From Streptomyces jeddahensis (GTDB lineage: Bacteria > Actinomycetota > Actinomycetes > Streptomycetales > Streptomycetaceae): 64,000 nt of DNA. The notes under the pieces were generated by a model, which made no database searches, had not been told where the DNA came from, and saw only the letters and a program-made list of their open reading frames with translations. The DNA is taken from positions 23,998-87,997 of the forward strand of contig NZ_LOHS01000102.1 of the NCBI RefSeq assembly GCF_001642995.1. The letters run 5' to 3'. This document shows, one piece after another, positions 60,052-64,000 of this stretch. Within the stretch, counting starts at the first letter, position 1. Each line of letters begins with the position of its first letter. The translations under genes and the position numbers were made by a program.

Positions 60052-61763
60052 ATGCCACAGAACCCCCGTGAGTGCCCGGACTTCTTCGCGCGCCACCAGC
60101 CCTTGCTGGACCGGGCGGTCGCCGCCACCGCGAGCCGGGACCACTGGACGCCGTACCCGGAGTCGCCCAGCAAGTTCGTGTACGGCGAGGACGCGGCGAA
60201 GAACGGGGAAGCGGCCTTCCTGGACCGGGTCGGAGGCCATTTCGAGCTCCCTGGCCACCCGGGCAGCGGTGTGGTGCCGGCCACCGAGACGTCCCCGTAC
60301 GGCTTTGCGCTCGGCATCACGTATCCGCGCGTCTTTCCGGAGGAGGCGGTGGCCGCCGCGAAGGCCGCCACCGGTGCCTGGCGCGACGCGGGGCCCGACA
60401 CCCGCGCCGGTGCCGCCGCGGAGATCCTTGCCCGGCTGAACGCCGCCAGTTTCGAGATCGCGCACGCCGTGCAACACACCACCGGGCAGGCGTTCGTGAT
60501 GGCCTTCCAGGCGGGCAGCCCGCACGCACAGGACCGCGGCCTGGAGGCGGTGGCGTACGCCTGGGCGGAGCAGAAGCGGCACCCGGTCGCGGCACGCTGG
60601 AGCAAGCCGCAGCGCAAGGGCGGGCCACTGGTGATGGACAAGAAGTTCACGCCGGTCGGACGCGGCGTTGCACTGCTGATCGCCTGCAACACCTTCCCGA
60701 CCTGGAACGGCTATCCGGGCCTGTTCGCGAGCCTGGTCACCGGCAACCCGGTCGTCGTCAAGCCGCACCCGGGTGCCGTCCTGCCCCTCGCCATCACGGT
60801 GCGCATCGCGCGCGAGGTGCTGGCCGAGGCGGGCTTCGACCCGAACCTGGTGGTCCTGGCCGCGGAGAGCCCCGAGGAGCGGACGGCCTCGGTGTACGCC
60901 CTGCACCCGGACGTACGGATCATCGACTTCACCGGCTCAACCGCCTTCGGCGACTGGCTGGAGGCCAACGCGCGCCAGGCCGCCGTGTACACCGAGAAGT
61001 CGGGCCTGAACACCGTCGTCCTTGATTCCACCGACGACTACCGCGGCCTGCTGGGCAACCTGGCCTTCTCGCTGTCCCTCTACAGCGGCCAGATGTGCAC
61101 GACCCCGCAGAACCTCCTGATCCCCCGCGAGGGATTCGCCACCGACCAGGGCATGAAGACCGCCGACGAGTTCGCTGCCGACCTCGGCGCCGCACTGGAC
61201 CGGCTGCTCGGCGACCCGGCCCGCGCGGCCGGCACGCTCGGCGCGATCGTGGGCGACGGTGTCCGTGAGCGACTTGAGCGGGCCGCCCGGCTCGGTCGTA
61301 CGGTCCGTGCATCGGCGCCGATCGAGCACCCCGAGCACCCGGAAGCGGTCGTCCGTACGCCGCTGGTGGCGCGGCTGGACGCGGAGGCCGACCGGGAGAC
61401 GTACACCCGCGAGTGGTTCGGGCCCGTCTCCTTCGTCATCGGCACCGACTCCACCAGGCACAGCCTTGAGATCTTCCGCGAGACCGTACGCGAGCACGGC
61501 GCGCTGACCGAGCCGTCCACTCCACCAGCGAAGAGGTGCTGGCCGCCGCCGAGTCGGCGGCACTGGACGCCGGAGTGCAACTGTCGGAGAACCTCACCGG
61601 CGGGGTCTTCGTCAACCAGTCCGCCGCTTTCAGTGACTTCCACGGCAGCGCCGCCAACCCGGCCGCCAGCGCCACCCTCTCCGATCCCGCGTTCGTCACA
61701 GGCCGCTTCGCGACGCTGCAGTCGCGCCGGCCCGTTTCTGTCGAGGAGTCCGCCCATGCCTGA
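60052..61763 (+). pseudogene. paaN: PaaN-type phenylacetate degradation aldehyde dehydrogenase, frameshifted
   Basis: Residues 1-~487 read as a PaaN aldehyde dehydrogenase: PLVMDKKFTPVGRGVALLIA, CNTFPTWNGYPGLFASLVTG, VKPHPGAVLPLAI, IDFTGSTAFGDWLEAN and the active-site Cys in YSGQMCTTPQNLLIP. Near 61510 the frame slips: the real C-terminus (AAAESAALDAGVQLSENLTG, GGVFVNQSAAFSDFHGSAA) continues in another frame to a TGA at 61761, eight bases into the thiolase gene. In the unshifted frame the ORF continues into the thiolase to make a 978-codon fusion. A single missing base explains it; a functional gene would code for about 570 residues. Sequencing error is possible. Confidence 0.8.
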
Positions 61764-62979
61764 CGAGGTCTTCCTGATCGACGGGGCGCGCACCCCGCAG
61801 GGCCGCTACGGCGGCGTGCTGGCCTCCGTGCGCCCCGACGACCTGGCCGCCCTGGTGGTCGGCGAGGCCGTTGGGCGTGCCGGTGTTCCGGGTGAGGCCG
61901 TGGACGAGGTGATCCTCGGCGCGGCCAACCAGGCGGGTGAGGACAACCGGGACGTGGCCCGCATGGCCGTGCTGCTCGCCGGGCTTGCGGAGACCGTGCC
62001 CGGCTACACCGTCAACCGTTTGTGTGCCTCTGGCCTGACGGCGGTCGCGAGTGCGGCCCAGGCGATCCGGTCCGGCGAGGCCGATGTGGTCGTCGCGGGC
62101 GGCGTGGAGTCGATGACCCGCGCGCCCTGGGTGATGGAGAAGCCCGGGACCCCGTGGGCCAAGCCGGGCGAGGTGCACGACACGTCGCTGGGCTGGCGGT
62201 TCACCAACCCGCGCTTCGCCGCCGCCGACCGGGCGGTCCCGGCGGGCGCCGGGCCCGAGACAACCAAGCTGACCCTGTCCATGGGGCAGACCGCCGAGGA
62301 GGTCGCCGCCCTCGACGGCATCACCCGGGCCGACTCCGACGCCTTCGCGCTGCGCAGCCACCAGTGGGCTGTCGCGGCCCAGGAAGCGGGCCGCTTGGCG
62401 CAGGAAATCGTGCCAGTTCCGGTGAGGGACGGCGAGGTCACCCGAGATGAAGGGCCGCGTCCGGCCACGACGATGGAGAAGCTGGGGGCGCTGCGCACCA
62501 TCTTCCGCGAGGGAGGGATCGTCACCGCGGGCTCCTCATCGCCGTTGTCCGATGGGGCCGCCGCGCTGGTGGTGGCGAGCGCGGCAGCCGTCGAGCGGTA
62601 CGGGCTCACGCCGCGGGCACGGATCGTCACCTCCGCCTCGGCAGGGGTGCAGCCCAATCTCATGGGCCTCGGCCCGGTCCCCGCCACGGAGAAGGCCCTC
62701 GCACGCGCCGGGTGGCGGACCGGCGACCTGGACGCGATCGAGCTGAACGAGGCGTTCGCTGCGCAGGCATTGGCCGTGATCCGCCGTCTGAAGCTGGACG
62801 AGGAGAAGGTCAACGCCGACGGCGGCGCGATCGCCCTGGGTCACCCGCTGGGCTGTTCGGGCGCCCGCATTCTGCTGACCCTGCTGGGACGGCTGGAGCG
62901 CGAGGACGCCCGGCGAGGTCTGGCCACCCTGTGCGTGGGCGTCGGCCAGGGCGTCGCGATGCTCGTGGAGCGGGTGTGA
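61756..62979 (+). CDS. thiolase (acetyl-CoA acyltransferase), PaaJ type
   Basis: A 407-residue thiolase. Opening FLIDGARTPQGRYGGVLASV; nucleophile Cys in TVNRLCASGLTAVASAAQA; GGVESMTRAPWVMEKPG; ELNEAFAAQALAVIRR; catalytic His/Cys end GHPLGCSGARILLTLL and LCVGVGQGVAML. It cleaves 3-ketoacyl-CoA, the last step of phenylacetate or beta-oxidation. ATG 61756 overlaps the paaN stop (61761-61763). The enoyl-CoA hydratase start overlaps its stop (GTGA). Confidence 0.92.
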   Translation: MPDEVFLIDGARTPQGRYGGVLASVRPDDLAALVVGEAVGRAGVPGEAVDEVILGAANQAGEDNRDVARMAVLLAGLAETVPGYTVNRLCASGLTAVASAAQAIRSGEADVVVAGGVESMTRAPWVMEKPGTPWAKPGEVHDTSLGWRFTNPRFAAADRAVPAGAGPETTKLTLSMGQTAEEVAALDGITRADSDAFALRSHQWAVAAQEAGRLAQEIVPVPVRDGEVTRDEGPRPATTMEKLGALRTIFREGGIVTAGSSSPLSDGAAALVVASAAAVERYGLTPRARIVTSASAGVQPNLMGLGPVPATEKALARAGWRTGDLDAIELNEAFAAQALAVIRRLKLDEEKVNADGGAIALGHPLGCSGARILLTLLGRLEREDARRGLATLCVGVGQGVAMLVERV

Positions 62980-63235
62980 CCACGGCATACGAGACGCTCC
63001 TGGTCGAAAAGCGTGCGGACCGCGTCGTCGTCACCCTGCACCGCCCCGAGGCGCGCAACGCCATCAGCGGGCTGATGATCCGTGAACTGCATGCCGTGTG
63101 CGAGCTGTTGGAGAGCGATCCGAAGCTGCTGCTGCTCACCGGGCACGGCGGGGGTCTTCGCCGGCGGCGCCGACATCGCGGAGCTGCTGCGGCGCGGCAG
63201 GGACGAGGCCCTGCAGGGCATCAACAGCCGGCGGG
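62976..63235 (+). pseudogene. enoyl-CoA hydratase/isomerase 5' fragment, frameshifted and truncated
   Basis: Starting with GTG 62976 (GTGA overlap with thiolase), the frame reads TLLVEKRADRVVVTLHRPEA, then RNAISGLMIRELHAV, the start of a crotonase. Near the G-run at 63150-63154 it shifts to GVFAGGADIAELLRRGRDEA and LQGINSR, the crotonase oxyanion-hole segment. After about 63230 the crotonase sequence ends and becomes the C-terminal part of DnaE2. About 180 residues of the hydratase are missing. Confidence 0.7.
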
Positions 63236-63961
63236 ATCTGCTGCTGCAGGCCACCGAACTGCACCGGCAGTCCCGCAACCGCACCGCCACCGACGGGCAG
63301 CTGCTGCTGGGCGGCGAGCTGGTGACCGCCGGACCGAGCGGGCTGCCGGAAATGACCAGCCGCGACAAGCTCGGTGCCGAACTCGACACCCTCTCCATGG
63401 ACGTGAGCCAGCAACTGATGGAGCACCACCACCGGCTGCTGCGCGAGCTCGGCGCGACCAATGCCGCCCACCTGCGCGGCATGGTGCCTGGGCAGAAGGT
63501 GCTGGTCGCCGGAGTGCGGGCCTCCACGCAGACGCCGCCCATCCCGTCCGGCAAGCGGATCATCTTCTGCACCCTGGAGGACGGCTCCGGTTTGGTCGAC
63601 ATCGCCTTCTTCGAGGACTCCCACGAGCATGGCGCACACCGTGTTCCACTCCGGGCTGCTGCTCGTGCGCGGCACGGTGGAGGCCCGCGGCCAGCGCCGC
63701 ACCGTGGTCGGCGAGATGGCCTGGGACCTGGACGAGGTGGCCGCCGCCCGCCGCGACCACGGACCCCAGGCCGCCCTCGACCTGCTCGGCCGCACCAGCC
63801 CGGCCCCCACCCCGGCCCAGACGGCCACCCCGCAGCGCACGCTTGCCGATGGCACCGGCGGAGCCCGCCTGCACCCATACGCCGACCTGCTGCCCGCCGG
63901 CACCCGCTCGGCGGACCTGCGCCGACTCGGCCACCGGAGCCCGGGTTCTCCAGATCTTTAG
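63236..63961 (+). pseudogene. dnaE2: C-terminal fragment of error-prone DNA polymerase DnaE2 (ImuC)
   Basis: In the frame reached after the crotonase fragment: DGQLLLGGELVTAGPSGLPE, MTSRDKLGAELDTLSMDVSQ, LLRELGATNAAHLRGMVPGQ, VLVAGVRASTQTPPIPSGKR and FCTLEDGSGLVDIAFFED. This is the DnaE2 end with its OB-fold. A second shift near 63630 leads to AHTVFHSGLLLVRGTVEARG and a stop at 63961. The polymerase core, finger and PHP domains are absent. It is fused to a crotonase start, so this is a recombined, nonfunctional pair. Confidence 0.7.
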
Positions 63962-64000
63962 ATGTCTCACGAGACAGCGGGCGCATCTCCGACTGAGCTC

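Noticed and set aside
60043..62979. A 978-residue PaaN-thiolase fusion protein
   Set aside because: The central ~80 residues are an out-of-frame reading of the PaaN C-terminus, which is intact in the next frame. Two genes with a frameshift explain it better.

Overview
The window is high-GC actinobacterial DNA, most probably from a Streptomyces. Evidence for this is the strong G/C bias at third codon positions, frequent GTG/TTG starts, an SsgA-like cell-division protein, a LAL-type LuxR regulator, a SARP-regulator remnant, a BlaL/BlaA/BlaB-type beta-lactamase locus, and Bkd and Paa catabolic clusters. Decayed genes, IS5-type transposase scraps and recombined gene ends suggest an accessory region such as a chromosome arm. 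That location is inference. I see no rRNA, tRNA, CRISPR array or complete mobile element.

Layout. 1-9.9 kb: the end of an FCD-type GntR regulator, then a tightly coupled minus-strand operon (truncated FAH hydrolase, FMN reductase, triple-RidA protein, FAD monooxygenase, peptide-type ABC importer). 9.9-11.8 kb: a secreted protein built from two Cys6 repeats, then a transposase scrap. 11.8-23.5 kb: a second catabolic operon (hydroxypyruvate isomerase-like protein, FAD monooxygenase, FAH hydrolase, IlvD/Edd dehydratase, hydroxyacid dehydrogenase, Liv-type importer) headed by a GntR regulator with two matching palindromic operators. 24-28 kb: bkdABC and a divergent Lrp/AsnC regulator. 28.8-31.4 kb: a vanZ-like gene divergent from a two-component system. 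31.5-37.6 kb: a DUF4232 pseudogene, a D-amino-acid operon, a SARP remnant, a TetR gene, and a second vanZ-like gene beside a response-regulator remnant. 37.7-40.5 kb: the beta-lactamase locus. 40.8-51.4 kb: two MBL hydrolases, an amidase pair, two MFS transporters, a LAL regulator and an SsgA-like gene. 51.4-57.3 kb: an OhrR/MarR regulator, two alpha/beta hydrolases, a SUMF1-fold protein and three gene scraps. 57.5-63 kb: phenylacetate genes. 63-64 kb: an enoyl-CoA hydratase start spliced onto a dnaE2 end.

How the genes work together. The two large operons at the left pair a dedicated importer with a flavoprotein hydroxylase and an FAH-type hydrolase, which suggests uptake and degradation of an aromatic or other cyclic acid. 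The substrate cannot be read from the sequence. The bkd and paa sets feed branched-chain and phenylacetyl carbon into acyl-CoA metabolism.

The most useful new observations are shared non-coding elements that imply small local regulons. They are a 32-33 bp element in front of both vanZ-like genes; a 42-bp element (40/42 identical) in front of an MBL hydrolase and the SsgA-like gene, with a related site before the LAL regulator; and a TAAAGCAA-type operator shared by the TetR gene and the amidase/MFS promoter 7.5 kb away. Several genes are broken by indels, notably paaN and the hydratase/dnaE2 chimera. All were read by eye; no searches or alignments were run.
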